A DNA stretch of 16,247 bases from JBGPIT01 sp041485125 (GTDB lineage Bacteria > Desulfobacterota > Binatia > UTPRO1). Made by a program: the position numbers and the translations under genes. The notes under the pieces are model-generated. The model saw only the letters and a program-made list of their open reading frames with translations, was not told the DNA's origin and did no database searches. The DNA lies in the NCBI GenBank assembly GCA_041485125.1, contig JBGPIT010000070.1:1-16247 (forward strand). Direction: 5' to 3'. Below, piece after piece: positions 1 through 6,554 of this stretch. How positions within the stretch are numbered: position 1 is the first letter of the stretch; each line of letters starts with the position of its first letter.

Positions 1-381
1 GTCGCGCGCTTCTGGCTCGACGTCTACGCCAAGGCCGGTCTCGCGGGCGACGGCCGTGCCTACGCGGTCGACCGTATCGTGCGCGGCCTCGCGCAGCTCG
101 ACCTCGGCGCCACGGAGCTCGAGCGCTCGGCGCGTTTGACGCCGTTCGGCCGCTCGCTCTTCGACGGGATGAAGGCCGAGATCGCCGAGCTGCGCCACGA
201 CGCGGAGTGCAACGCCGGCATGCCGTCGAACCCGCCCGCCCTCGTCTGCCGTGACGACGGCGGCTTCGAGCCGGAGATCAGCAAGCTCACGGGCCGAGCG
301 CTCACCGGGCCCGAGGCGGTGGAAGAGCACGTGCGGCGCTTCGGGCCCGCCGCGAGCGCCGGCGCCGAGCACACGGGCTGA
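1..381 (+). CDS. C-terminal part of an unrecognised protein
   Basis: The reading frame is open from the first base of the window and ends at a TGA, so the 5' part of the gene lies outside. About 126 residues are visible. They are rich in charged helices (segments such as RIVRGLAQLDLG and GMKAEIAELRHDAEC) with a short Pro-rich turn before a second Cys (PSNPPALVC). I see no signal peptide, membrane segment or catalytic motif that names a family. Codon choice is strongly G/C at third positions, as in the neighbouring genes, which supports real coding over the shorter frames on the other strand. It converges on the ATP-grasp gene with a 65 bp gap. Function unknown. Confidence 0.6.
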   Translation, partial: VARFWLDVYAKAGLAGDGRAYAVDRIVRGLAQLDLGATELERSARLTPFGRSLFDGMKAEIAELRHDAECNAGMPSNPPALVCRDDGGFEPEISKLTGRALTGPEAVEEHVRRFGPAASAGAEHTG

Positions 382-446
382 CGCCGCCAAGCGGGTGACA
401 GCTCGGGACCGTCGCGGTCGTTCCGACCCGCCGGTTCACGTCGCGC

Positions 447-1493
447 TCAGGACGCACCGGTCCAGCGGCGGGCCCAGCTTTTCAGCGACGCCGTGATCGT
501 CGCCTCGCGGTTCAAGAGGCCGAGCGAGCGCACCGCCCAGTGATAGAGCTCGCTGCCGCCGGTGCGGAGCGCGCGGCCGGCGACGCCGCGTGCGACGTCG
601 ATCGGGATCGTGCCGGGGCGGTCCTCGTCGATCGCGCGAAATGCCGCCTCGATGTGGCGCGCGACCCACTCGTGAGTCGGCAGGCGCGCCGGACCGCCCC
701 CGTCTTGAAACGACAGCAACTGGGGATTCGTGTTGATCTCCCACACCTGGATGCGTCCGGCCTTCATCGCGTAGTCGATGCGTCCGTACTCGATCCGCGC
801 CAGCGCGAAGATCTCGCGCAGCTCGGCCTCGTGCGGGTTCTCACGCACGTACGCGAGCTCCTCGGCGACGAGCTCGGGCGTGACGACGTCGGGAAGCTTG
901 ACGCACCACGAGCGCTTGAAGAAGACGTGGCGCGACACGATCCGAGCGCCGACGCGGAACGCCGAGTACTTGCGATAGAGACCGTCGGCATCCGCGGTGT
1001 CGCAGAACTCCTCGATCAAGAGGCGCTCGGGGCTCATTCCGCGCGCCTGCAGCTCCGCGAGCGCGCCGTCGAGCGCGGCGGGCCCGTCGAGAAGCCCGGT
1101 GGCGCTGCCGTCGTGGTCGTTCTCGCCGCGCACGAAGACCGGAAAGCGGGCCGGCACGCGCGCCTCGGTGGCACGGTAGACGTCGAAGTCGTTGCTGCCG
1201 TGCTCGCGCAACGTCCGCAGCAGCTCGTAGCGGCGCATCGAGCGGGTCGGGTGGTTCAAGGCCGGCATGCCGGCGCGCGTGACCGCGTCCCAGACCGCCG
1301 CGGCGGCCTCGGCCTGCGCGATCGAGAGCCGCTCGATGTCGGCGAACACGTACGTCCCCGCGGGCGCGCGGCGGGTCATCAGCACATCCTCGTAGGGATA
1401 CGGCGTGATCCGGTCGTGCAGCACGCGACCCCACGACTGGCGGTAGCGGTTGATCGTGCGCCGGTCGCCCCGAGTGACCAGGTAGAAGATCAC
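447..1493 (-). CDS. ATP-grasp family protein
   Basis: A 348-residue protein read from a GTG start. The C-terminal half carries the ATP-grasp signature. An acidic strand (LLIEEF, 158-163) is followed by a Lys/Arg-rich strand (YRKYSAFRVGARIVSRHVFFK, around 173-193). The metal-binding strand-turn is YGRIDYAMKAGRIQVWEINTNP in outline, around 236-257, where E252 and N254 would bind Mg-ATP. ATP-grasp enzymes ligate a carboxylate to an amine or thiol through an acyl-phosphate. The substrate cannot be told from this sequence, and no peptide-ligase or carboxylase partner is adjacent. The N-terminal ~80 residues (starting IFYLVTRGD) would be the pre-ATP-grasp domain. No convincing Shine-Dalgarno precedes the GTG. 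A three-codon ATG-ACC-GCG-TGA frame overlaps it. The gene is divergent from the glutathione transferase gene across 75 bp. Confidence 0.8.
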   Translation of the reverse strand: MIFYLVTRGDRRTINRYRQSWGRVLHDRITPYPYEDVLMTRRAPAGTYVFADIERLSIAQAEAAAAVWDAVTRAGMPALNHPTRSMRRYELLRTLREHGSNDFDVYRATEARVPARFPVFVRGENDHDGSATGLLDGPAALDGALAELQARGMSPERLLIEEFCDTADADGLYRKYSAFRVGARIVSRHVFFKRSWCVKLPDVVTPELVAEELAYVRENPHEAELREIFALARIEYGRIDYAMKAGRIQVWEINTNPQLLSFQDGGGPARLPTHEWVARHIEAAFRAIDEDRPGTIPIDVARGVAGRALRTGGSELYHWAVRSLGLLNREATITASLKSWARRWTGAS

Positions 1494-1568
1494 GCGGTCA
1501 TTGTGTCAGCTGCGAGTCGCTGGCAGAAGCGCTGCAGTCTCGTCGCGACACCCACAGGAGGAGCGATC

Positions 1569-2177
1569 ATGAAGGTCTACGATTTCGTCGGCGCCCCGAA
1601 TCCGAAGAAGCTCCGCGTCTACATGGCGGAGAAAGGCATCAACATCCCGTGCGAGCAAGTGAACATCATGACCGGCGAGAACCGCCAGCCGCCGTTCTTG
1701 AACAAGAACCCGCTCGGCGGTCTCCCCGTCCTCGAGCTGGACGACGGCAGCTACCTCTCCGAGTCGCTCGCGATCATGGAATATCTCGAGGATCTGAATC
1801 CCTCGCCGCCGATGATCGGTACGACACCGAAAGAGCGTGCTCGCGTTCGCGAGATGGAGCGCATCGTCGAGCTCGGGGTCATGTCGCGGGTGGGAACGAT
1901 CTTCCAGAACAGCCATCCCTTCATGGCGGGGCGCATCAAGCAGTCCGCCGACACCGCCGAGAACGCCCGCAACCAGCTGGCGAGCACCCTCAAGATCCTC
2001 GACGAGAAGATCGGCAAGAACAAGTTCGTCGCCGGCGACAAGCCGTCGATCGCCGACTGCACGCTCTTCGCGGCCGTCGAGTTCGCGCAGTTCGCCGGGA
2101 TCCCGATCGACCCGTCGCTGAAGAACGTCCACGGCTGGTACGAGACGTTCAAGCAGCGGCCGAGCGCCGCGGCCTGA
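1569..2177 (+). CDS. Glutathione S-transferase family protein
   Basis: A 202-residue protein, the usual length for a cytosolic GST. The start at 1569 is set by a strong AGGAGG at 1556-1561; the frame continues open upstream but without support. Residues 1-80 form the thioredoxin-fold domain: MKVYDF strand, NPKKLRVYMAEKG helix, then GGLPVLELDDG with the cis-proline that contacts the glutathione backbone, and SESLAIMEYLE whose E-S pair binds the gamma-glutamyl group. The all-helical C-terminal domain contains the folding N-cap motif in VAGDKPSIADCTLF. Members conjugate or isomerise electrophiles with glutathione in the cytoplasm. No obvious Tyr/Ser catalytic residue can be assigned with certainty; S/N near residue 11 is possible. 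The specific substrate is unknown. It could be co-transcribed with the downstream crotonase gene, although a strong hairpin lies between them. Confidence 0.9.
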   Translation: MKVYDFVGAPNPKKLRVYMAEKGINIPCEQVNIMTGENRQPPFLNKNPLGGLPVLELDDGSYLSESLAIMEYLEDLNPSPPMIGTTPKERARVREMERIVELGVMSRVGTIFQNSHPFMAGRIKQSADTAENARNQLASTLKILDEKIGKNKFVAGDKPSIADCTLFAAVEFAQFAGIPIDPSLKNVHGWYETFKQRPSAAA

Positions 2178-2213
2178 GCGCCGTCTCCGGCATCCAATAG
2201 GCAGGATCTCACC

Positions 2214-2250
2214 GCGACGCGCACGCGCCCCGACCGCGCGTGCGCGTCGC
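2214..2250. terminator. 14-bp perfect inverted repeat between GST and crotonase genes
   Basis: Left arm GCGACGCGCACGCG (2214-2227) and right arm CGCGTGCGCGTCGC (2237-2250) are perfect reverse complements around a 9-nt loop. The stem would be very stable in RNA. There is no T-run after it, so it may act as a factor-dependent terminator, an mRNA-end stabiliser for the GST transcript, or a palindromic protein site. The region is alternating G/C, so some self-complementarity is expected by composition. Confidence 0.45.
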
Positions 2251-2292
2251 GCCGACAGCGCGCGCGACGTCGAGCGGCGCGAGGGACACGCG

Positions 2293-3003
2293 ATGATCGA
2301 TCTCGGTCGTGACGGCGACGTCTTCGTCCTCACCATGCAAACCGGCGAGAACCGCTTCAACCGGCCGTTTCTCGAGGCGCTGCACGGCGCGCTCGACACG
2401 GTCGAGGCGTCGACCGGCGCGGCGGCGCTAGTCACGACCGGCGGCGATCCCAAGTTCTACTCGAACGGTCTCGACTTGGCGTGGCTCGGCGGCGATGGCC
2501 AGGCGGAGGCCGGACGTTTCATCGGCGATTTGCTGCGCCTCTTCGGCCGCCTGGTCGGCTTTCCGGTGCCGACGGTCGCGGCGATCAACGGCCACGCGTT
2601 TGCCGCCGGCGGCATGTTCGCCCTCGCGCACGACTTCCGGGTCATGCGCGCCGACCGCGGCTTCTTCTGTCTGCCCGAGGTCGACATCCGCTTGCCGCTT
2701 GCGCCCGGCATGACGGCGCTGGTGAAGAACCGCCTCACACCGACCGTCTTCCGCGATGCCATCCTCACCGGCGCGCGCATCGGCGGCGCCGACGCGCAGC
2801 TGCGCGGCATCGTCGACGAGGCCGTCGGCGCCGACGAGGTCCTGCCGCGCGCCATCGCCCGCGCCGCCGCGCTCGCCGGCAAGGACCGGCAGATCGACGG
2901 CACGCTCAAGCGCGGCATGTACGCCGACCTGCTCGCCGTCCTCGAGGGCGAGGCGGAAGACGGCGGCGCGACCGACGCGGCGGCACGGGCTTATTCGGGC
3001 TGA
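2293..3003 (+). CDS. Enoyl-CoA hydratase/isomerase (crotonase) family protein
   Basis: A 236-residue crotonase-fold protein, slightly shorter than the usual ~255-260 residues. The two oxyanion-hole segments are visible: KFYSNGLDL (54-62) and INGHAFAAGGMFALAHDFR (98-116). The latter has the G-H-A-F-A-A-G-G helix start that polarises the thioester carbonyl. An acidic residue at E129 (LPEVDI) sits where delta3,delta2-enoyl-CoA isomerases carry their general base. The sequence lacks a second catalytic Glu, so isomerase is more likely than hydratase. This points to unsaturated fatty-acid beta-oxidation. A GAGGG at 2281-2285 lies seven bases before the ATG. Its end overlaps the convergent PNPOx-like gene by 13 bp. 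Confidence 0.88.
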   Translation: MIDLGRDGDVFVLTMQTGENRFNRPFLEALHGALDTVEASTGAAALVTTGGDPKFYSNGLDLAWLGGDGQAEAGRFIGDLLRLFGRLVGFPVPTVAAINGHAFAAGGMFALAHDFRVMRADRGFFCLPEVDIRLPLAPGMTALVKNRLTPTVFRDAILTGARIGGADAQLRGIVDEAVGADEVLPRAIARAAALAGKDRQIDGTLKRGMYADLLAVLEGEAEDGGATDAAARAYSG

Positions 3004-3452
3004 TATTTGATCAGCAGCCGCGAGCCGTCCTCGAGGCCTTCGCGGAAGCGTTTCTCGTAACCCGTCCAGCGCTCGCCGTACTTTTCGGCGTAGGTCTTGA
3101 ACATGACGTCCTGCACGGCGGTGTCCTTCGAGACTTCACCTTTGGCGGTGAACGACGGTCCGTCCGGCTTGCCGACGGCGATCTTTGCCTTCGACCGTCC
3201 GGCCTTGATGCGCTTCACCCGCCACGTCGACGGCGGCGACGCCACCCACACCGCGCCCTGGTCGTAAAGGAACCAGATCTCGGCGGGCTTGCCGTACGAG
3301 TGATCCTTCCGCTCCGTCGAAATGTAGACGTACTTGCTCGACGCGAGCGCCTTCTCGACGTCGGTGCTGAGCGCGCGCGTCGCGCCGGGAAGCGCGAGCG
3401 TGGCAACGATCACGACGAGCGCGGCGGAACGTGCGGCGATGGACGTCGTCAT
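2991..3452 (-). CDS. Secreted PNPOx-like (split-barrel flavin-fold) protein
   Basis: A 153-residue protein if started at the ATG at 3452. A TTG 36 bp further upstream is possible, but the ATG puts a clean signal peptide at the N-terminus: MTTSIAAR, a hydrophobic core of about 12 residues, then LPGATRA with an A-x-A-type cleavage site near residue 27. The mature part has the pattern of pyridoxamine-phosphate-oxidase-like split barrels: KYVYISTERKDHSYGKPAEIWF (from about 40), then a strand AVWVAS, STWRVKRIKAGRSKAKIAVG, and a DGPSF turn. Such domains usually bind FMN, F420 or haem in the cytoplasm, so an exported version is odd and may lack cofactor. Convergent with, and overlapping by 13 bp, the crotonase gene. 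Family-level call from remembered sequence pattern only. Confidence 0.7.
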   Translation of the reverse strand: MTTSIAARSAALVVIVATLALPGATRALSTDVEKALASSKYVYISTERKDHSYGKPAEIWFLYDQGAVWVASPPSTWRVKRIKAGRSKAKIAVGKPDGPSFTAKGEVSKDTAVQDVMFKTYAEKYGERWTGYEKRFREGLEDGSRLLIKYQPE

Positions 3453-3577
3453 GCGGCACGCTCTTAGCACGAGCGGGATGCGAGGCAATGCCGGTGATCG
3501 GCGTGCGTCGCGCGCGCGTGGCGGAGCTCGCCTTGACGGTCGAATTCATTCCTGGCAGGGCTGCTGATTGAAATCGG

Positions 3578-5200
3578 ATGCATTCCTTCTCAACCTTTTG
3601 CAGCGTTATTTTATTGACGATCGCGCTCGGGTGTTATCCCGACTCGTCGCACGCCGACGTGTTGCCGGCCGCGGTCGCGAAGTCGGCCGATCGTTGTCAA
3701 AAGGCGATCGATAAGTCCGGTCTCACGTTCGTCGCGAAAAAGCTCAAAAGTCTCGCGACCTGTCATAACGCGACGTTGAAATGCGTCGAGACGAGCGCCA
3801 CGCCGGACGAGTGTCTCGCGAAGGCGCGCGTACGGTGCGCCACGGAGCTGGTCAAGATTTTGACTACCGACCGGAGCTTGCGGCCGACGGTCACGCGCCG
3901 GTGCGCATTCGATGCGCTCGGCGTGGAGACGGTGCTCTCGCCCGACGGTCTCGGCTTCGAGGCGACCGCGGCGTCGTGTGCGACCGCCGTCGGCGCGCCG
4001 CTCACCTCGGTCTCCGGCGTCGCGGAGTGCGTCAGTCGCCGGCGCGGCTGCGAGATCGACGAGCTCTTCGCCGTGAACGCGCCGCGTACCGGCGAGCTGC
4101 TCGACATGCTCGACGTGCCGGCACCCGCTCTCGCCGCGGTTGCGTGCCTGTCAAACCAGGGTGGCACCGGCACCTCGCTCGGTGACGCGGCCGGCATGGG
4201 GAAGGTCGTCGTGCGCTGCGCGACCGCTATCGTCAGTGCCGCCGCGACCTTCGCGACCAGGAAGCTCCGCGCCACCACCCAATGCGTCGAGCGCGTCTTC
4301 GACTGCGTGCAGCTGAAGCCGGGCGATCCCGTCTGTCTCGCGGCAGCGGCCGCCGTGTGCGACGCCGCCGCGAGCCAGGTCGCCGTCCAGGAAGCGCGCG
4401 TGGCGCTGGCGCTCGCCACGCGCTGCGGCCCCGCGGCGGTGCCGTATGACGTGCTACGCAGCTCGGCCGCCCTCCACCTGGACGGTCTCGCCGCCGATTG
4501 TGCCGCGATCGGCGTCGGCAGCGTCGAGTCGATGGACGACTACGGACGGTGTCTCGTGCGTCTGCAGGGCTGCGCGGTCGAGCGGCTGGTGAGCATCCAG
4601 GCGCCGCGCGCCGAGGAGATGCTCGCGTTCGTCGGGCGTCCGCTCGAAAGCGCGTTTTGCGGCGCCGTCGTCGCGAGCCCGACGCCGTCGGTGACGGCGC
4701 CCGCGCTCCGAACCGCGACGCCGTCGATCACGCCGAGCGCGACACCAACGCCGACGCCGACCGCCACGCTGACGACCACGCCATCGGCGACCGCGACGTC
4801 GACAGGAACGGCGACGCCGGCGGACACACCGACGGCGACACCCGCCGAGCCGTCTCCGACCGAGACACCCGCCGTGACCGAGGAGCCGGTGCCGACGCAC
4901 ATGCCGTCGGAGATGCCGTCCCCGACGGTCACACCCACGCCGACGCTCATGGCGACGCGGACCCCGACACGGACGGCAACGCCGACGCGCACGCGCACAC
5001 CGACGCCCACGCCGACGTCGACGCCGTTCTGCGGCAACGACAGCGTCGAGGGGGACGAGGAGTGCGACGGCACCGACCTCGACGACTCCGACTGCTACGA
5101 TCTTTGCCTCGACCAGGAAGAGGAAGGCGGCGTGCTCAGGTGCAATCGCGACTGCACATACAATTTCTCGCACTGTCTCGGTCACGACTGCGAACCGTGA
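3578..5200 (+). CDS. Secreted cysteine-rich protein with duplicated domain, Thr/Pro stalk and myxo-type Cys repeat
   Basis: A 540-residue exported protein. Residues 1-26 are a signal peptide (hydrophobic core ILLTIALGC, then SSHA cleavage site; a weak lipobox-like ALGC is an alternative). Residues ~33-191 and ~207-365 are two copies of the same domain. Ten cysteines of copy 1 (40, 62, 69, 79, 87, 109, 134, 151, 158, 190) recur in copy 2 (214, 236, 243, 253, 261, 283, 308, 325, 332, 361) at a fixed offset of 174, with 171 for the last. Both copies contain a C-x6-C then C-x7-C series and a VNAPR/IQAPR motif. Residues ~367-483 are a Thr/Pro/Ala low-complexity stalk. Residues 485-540 begin CGNDSVEGDEECDGTDL, the myxobacterial disulphide repeat type, ending in a further Cys-rich tail. 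It is probably an outer-surface or extracellular protein. The ligand is unknown. I do not recognise the duplicated domain. Confidence 0.85.
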   Translation: MHSFSTFCSVILLTIALGCYPDSSHADVLPAAVAKSADRCQKAIDKSGLTFVAKKLKSLATCHNATLKCVETSATPDECLAKARVRCATELVKILTTDRSLRPTVTRRCAFDALGVETVLSPDGLGFEATAASCATAVGAPLTSVSGVAECVSRRRGCEIDELFAVNAPRTGELLDMLDVPAPALAAVACLSNQGGTGTSLGDAAGMGKVVVRCATAIVSAAATFATRKLRATTQCVERVFDCVQLKPGDPVCLAAAAAVCDAAASQVAVQEARVALALATRCGPAAVPYDVLRSSAALHLDGLAADCAAIGVGSVESMDDYGRCLVRLQGCAVERLVSIQAPRAEEMLAFVGRPLESAFCGAVVASPTPSVTAPALRTATPSITPSATPTPTPTATLTTTPSATATSTGTATPADTPTATPAEPSPTETPAVTEEPVPTHMPSEMPSPTVTPTPTLMATRTPTRTATPTRTRTPTPTPTSTPFCGNDSVEGDEECDGTDLDDSDCYDLCLDQEEEGGVLRCNRDCTYNFSHCLGHDCEP

Positions 5201-5326
5201 GCTGACGCACCCATCGTGCCGCGGGGGAGGTATTGTCAAAGTTGTGGATCGCGTCGTAGGCGCGCGATGGAGTCGCGGCCCGCTGCGCACAGGAGCCGAA
5301 CCGAGTCGTGGTAGTCACCGCAGGCG

Positions 5327-5509
5327 ATGCGCTGCCCGTCCTGTGACCACGACAATAGCTCCGACCGCCGATTCTGCGCGGAATGCGGGGCCGCGCTCGC
5401 GGCGGGCTGCGCATCGTGTGACGCGGCGAATGAGCCCGGCGAGAAGTTCTGCGGCGGCTGCGGCGCCGCCCTGACGGCCGCGCGGCTGGCACAGGAGCTC
5501 GCTGGATGA
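5327..5509 (+). CDS. Small double zinc-ribbon protein
   Basis: A 60-residue ORF made almost wholly of two zinc ribbons. The first is CPSC (3-6) with CAEC (17-20). The second is CASC (28-31) with CGGC (42-45). Each would bind one zinc through four cysteines. Such tandem ribbons normally stand at the N-terminus of bacterial class III cyclase/ATPase regulators. Here the ORF stops and its TGA overlaps the ATG of the next ORF (ATGA, 5506-5509), which starts with a third ribbon and then a cyclase domain. It may be a genuine small coupled protein or the front of a gene cut from its cyclase body. No strong ribosome binding site is visible. The two ribbons are convincing; independent function is not. 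Confidence 0.55.
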   Translation: MRCPSCDHDNSSDRRFCAECGAALAAGCASCDAANEPGEKFCGGCGAALTAARLAQELAG

Positions 5510-5910
5510 ACTGCGCGAGCTGCGGCCACGACAATCCGGATCCTGCGAGGTTCTGCCTCGAGTGCGGTGCCGCGGTCGTCGGCGCGGCATCCGAGTACGC
5601 CGCGATGTCGCCCGCCCGGCACTCGCCGCGCGCCACCACGTCGCAACACCTCGCCGACAAGATCCGCCAATCGAAATCCGCACTCGAAGGCGAGCGCAAG
5701 CAAGTCACCGTGCTCTTCGCCGACGTGAAGGGCTCGATGGATCTGGCCGAGCAGCTTGATCCGGAAGAGTGGTCACAGATCATGCAGCGCTTCTTCCAGA
5801 TCCTCTCCGAGGGCGTCGCAGGACGCCAAGGCGCTGCTGGAGGAGCTGTAGGCGCGACCTGCGATACATTGTTGATGCCTCAACAATGCCGGGATACCCT
5901 AGCGTTGTGA
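5506..5910 (+). pseudogene. Zinc-ribbon class III nucleotide cyclase, truncated in the catalytic domain
   Basis: The N-terminus is a zinc ribbon (CASC 3-6, CLEC 17-20). A linker follows, then the start of a class III adenylate/guanylate cyclase domain: ERKQVTVLFADVKGSMDLAE (63-82), with metal-binding D73, and LDPEEWSQIMQRFFQIL. Intact family members continue with a segment containing the second metal Asp (F-x-GDG-x-M-A-L-F), a long C-terminal region, and often an AAA/TPR part totalling roughly 1,000 residues. Here family resemblance ends near residue 104 (about base 5817). The frame then runs 30 unrelated residues to a stop at 5908-5910. No second catalytic Asp is present, so it cannot cyclise a nucleotide. 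Another frame directly after the break reads QDAKALLEEL and stops at 5850-5852, which might be the old C-terminus joined by an internal deletion. Translationally coupled to the preceding small ORF. Confidence 0.7.
5867..5888. promoter_or_regulatory. Perfect 9-bp palindrome at the start of the toxin-antitoxin genes
   Basis: CATTGTTGA (5867-5875) and TCAACAATG (5880-5888) are exact reverse complements separated by TGCC. The right arm ends on the ATG at 5886. It lies immediately before a ribbon-helix-helix gene, and such antitoxins usually repress their own operon by binding short palindromes. A TTGTTG at 5869-5874 and a GATACC at 5893-5898 could form a weak -35/-10 pair with an 18-bp spacer. 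That would place the operator inside the promoter. The palindrome is seen directly; the operator role is inferred. Confidence 0.6.
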
Positions 5911-6122
5911 GCATCGAGCTACCCGGCAGTGTGGAGGAACAGCTCCGCACCCTAGCGGAAAGCCAGGGGCGCGACGTGAGCGTGCTCGTGGAGGAAGCCG
6001 TCCGGCAATACCTCGAAGCCGCTGCGATCACCGACCTTGACGCAAACGCCGTCGCCGACGCGCAGGCCGCCTTGCTTGGTGAGCTACCGCATATCCCCGA
6101 TTGGAAGACCGGCGACGCGTGA
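5886..6122 (+). CDS. Ribbon-helix-helix (CopG/MetJ-type) antitoxin
   Basis: A protein of 78 residues from the ATG at 5886, or 71 from the in-frame GTG at 5907. The N-terminal strand VSIELPGS followed by two helices (VEEQLRTLAESQGRD and VSVLVEEAVRQYLEA) is the ribbon-helix-helix DNA-binding fold, which dimerises to insert a two-stranded sheet in the major groove. The acidic C-terminal tail, ending LGELPHIPDWKTGDA, would be the toxin-neutralising segment. The stop TGA overlaps the GTG start of the MazF-like gene (GTGA, 6119-6122), the standard antitoxin-first coupled layout. The start codon is uncertain: the GTG gives the more typical N-terminus, and if the weak promoter at 5869-5898 is real the mRNA would be nearly leaderless. 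The partner is a MazF-like toxin rather than RelE, a known combination. Confidence 0.85.
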   Translation: MPGYPSVVSIELPGSVEEQLRTLAESQGRDVSVLVEEAVRQYLEAAAITDLDANAVADAQAALLGELPHIPDWKTGDA

Positions 6123-6433
6123 AGCGCGGCGAAGTGTGGTGGGCGGAACTCCCCCCACCTGTAGGTAGCCGGCCGGTCGTAATCCTGACCCGGGATGCCG
6201 TTCTCAACAGCATCGGTGCGATTGTCGTCGCGCTGGTGACCCGAACGGTTCGCCAACTCCCGACAGAAGTCGTCCTCGGCCGGCGCCAGGGGCTGCCCGT
6301 CCGGTGTGTCGCGAACCTGGACAACGTGCTGACAGTTCCGCGCCGGCGATTGAAGCGGCTGATGGGTGCGTGCGACGGCGACAAAGTCGCGGAGCTGAAC
6401 CAAGCCATCAAGGCGGCGTTCGACGTACCGTAG
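6119..6433 (+). CDS. mazF: MazF/PemK-family endoribonuclease toxin
   Basis: A 104-residue protein from a GTG that overlaps the antitoxin stop; the ATG 18 bp upstream is less likely because the family begins with the M-K-R-G-E-V-W-W pattern seen here. VKRGEVWWAELPPPVGSRPVVILTRD in outline carries the first strand, the GSRPVVIL catalytic-loop Arg and the following turn. ALVTRT (around 44-49) supplies the conserved Thr. ANLDNVLTVPRRRL (70-83) is the other family hallmark. MazF toxins cleave single-stranded mRNA at short motifs and are held inactive by the partner antitoxin. Length is normal and no key residue appears lost, so the toxin is probably functional. It sits between two gene remnants, which suggests the pair arrived by transfer. 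Confidence 0.9.
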   Translation: MKRGEVWWAELPPPVGSRPVVILTRDAVLNSIGAIVVALVTRTVRQLPTEVVLGRRQGLPVRCVANLDNVLTVPRRRLKRLMGACDGDKVAELNQAIKAAFDVP

Positions 6434-6554
6434 CGCCGCGGGCAAGAGCGCTGAAACGAGGGGTGGCGCAGAACGACGCGGCGCGACTGCCTACCGCCAT
6501 CGAGCAATGGGAGCGCAAGTTCTTCGCCAACCCACGCGGGTGGAAGTAAGCGGC

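Noticed and set aside
1491..1502. Three-codon ATG-ACC-GCG-TGA overlapping the ATP-grasp GTG start, as a regulatory mini-ORF
   Set aside because: Too short to distinguish from chance and no ribosome binding site precedes it.
540..1568. Long plus-strand extension upstream of the GST ATG
   Set aside because: It is the complement of the ATP-grasp gene, rich in Arg/Ala/Val shadow sequence, while a strong ribosome binding site and a typical GST N-terminus fix the start at 1569.
4680..5035. ACGCC-rich repetitive DNA considered as a tandem or CRISPR-like repeat
   Set aside because: Units are irregular and explained by Thr-Pro codons of an intact reading frame; no spacers.
4454..5290. Minus-strand frames opposite the Thr/Pro stalk, Arg- or Val/Gly-rich
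   Set aside because: They are the low-complexity complement of the ACGCCG-type repeats that encode the stalk; no domain or start signal.
6434..6549. Plus-strand frame ending IEQWERKFFANPRGWK after the MazF gene
   Set aside because: It is out of frame with MazF and has no start of its own; could be a remnant but I cannot name a source.
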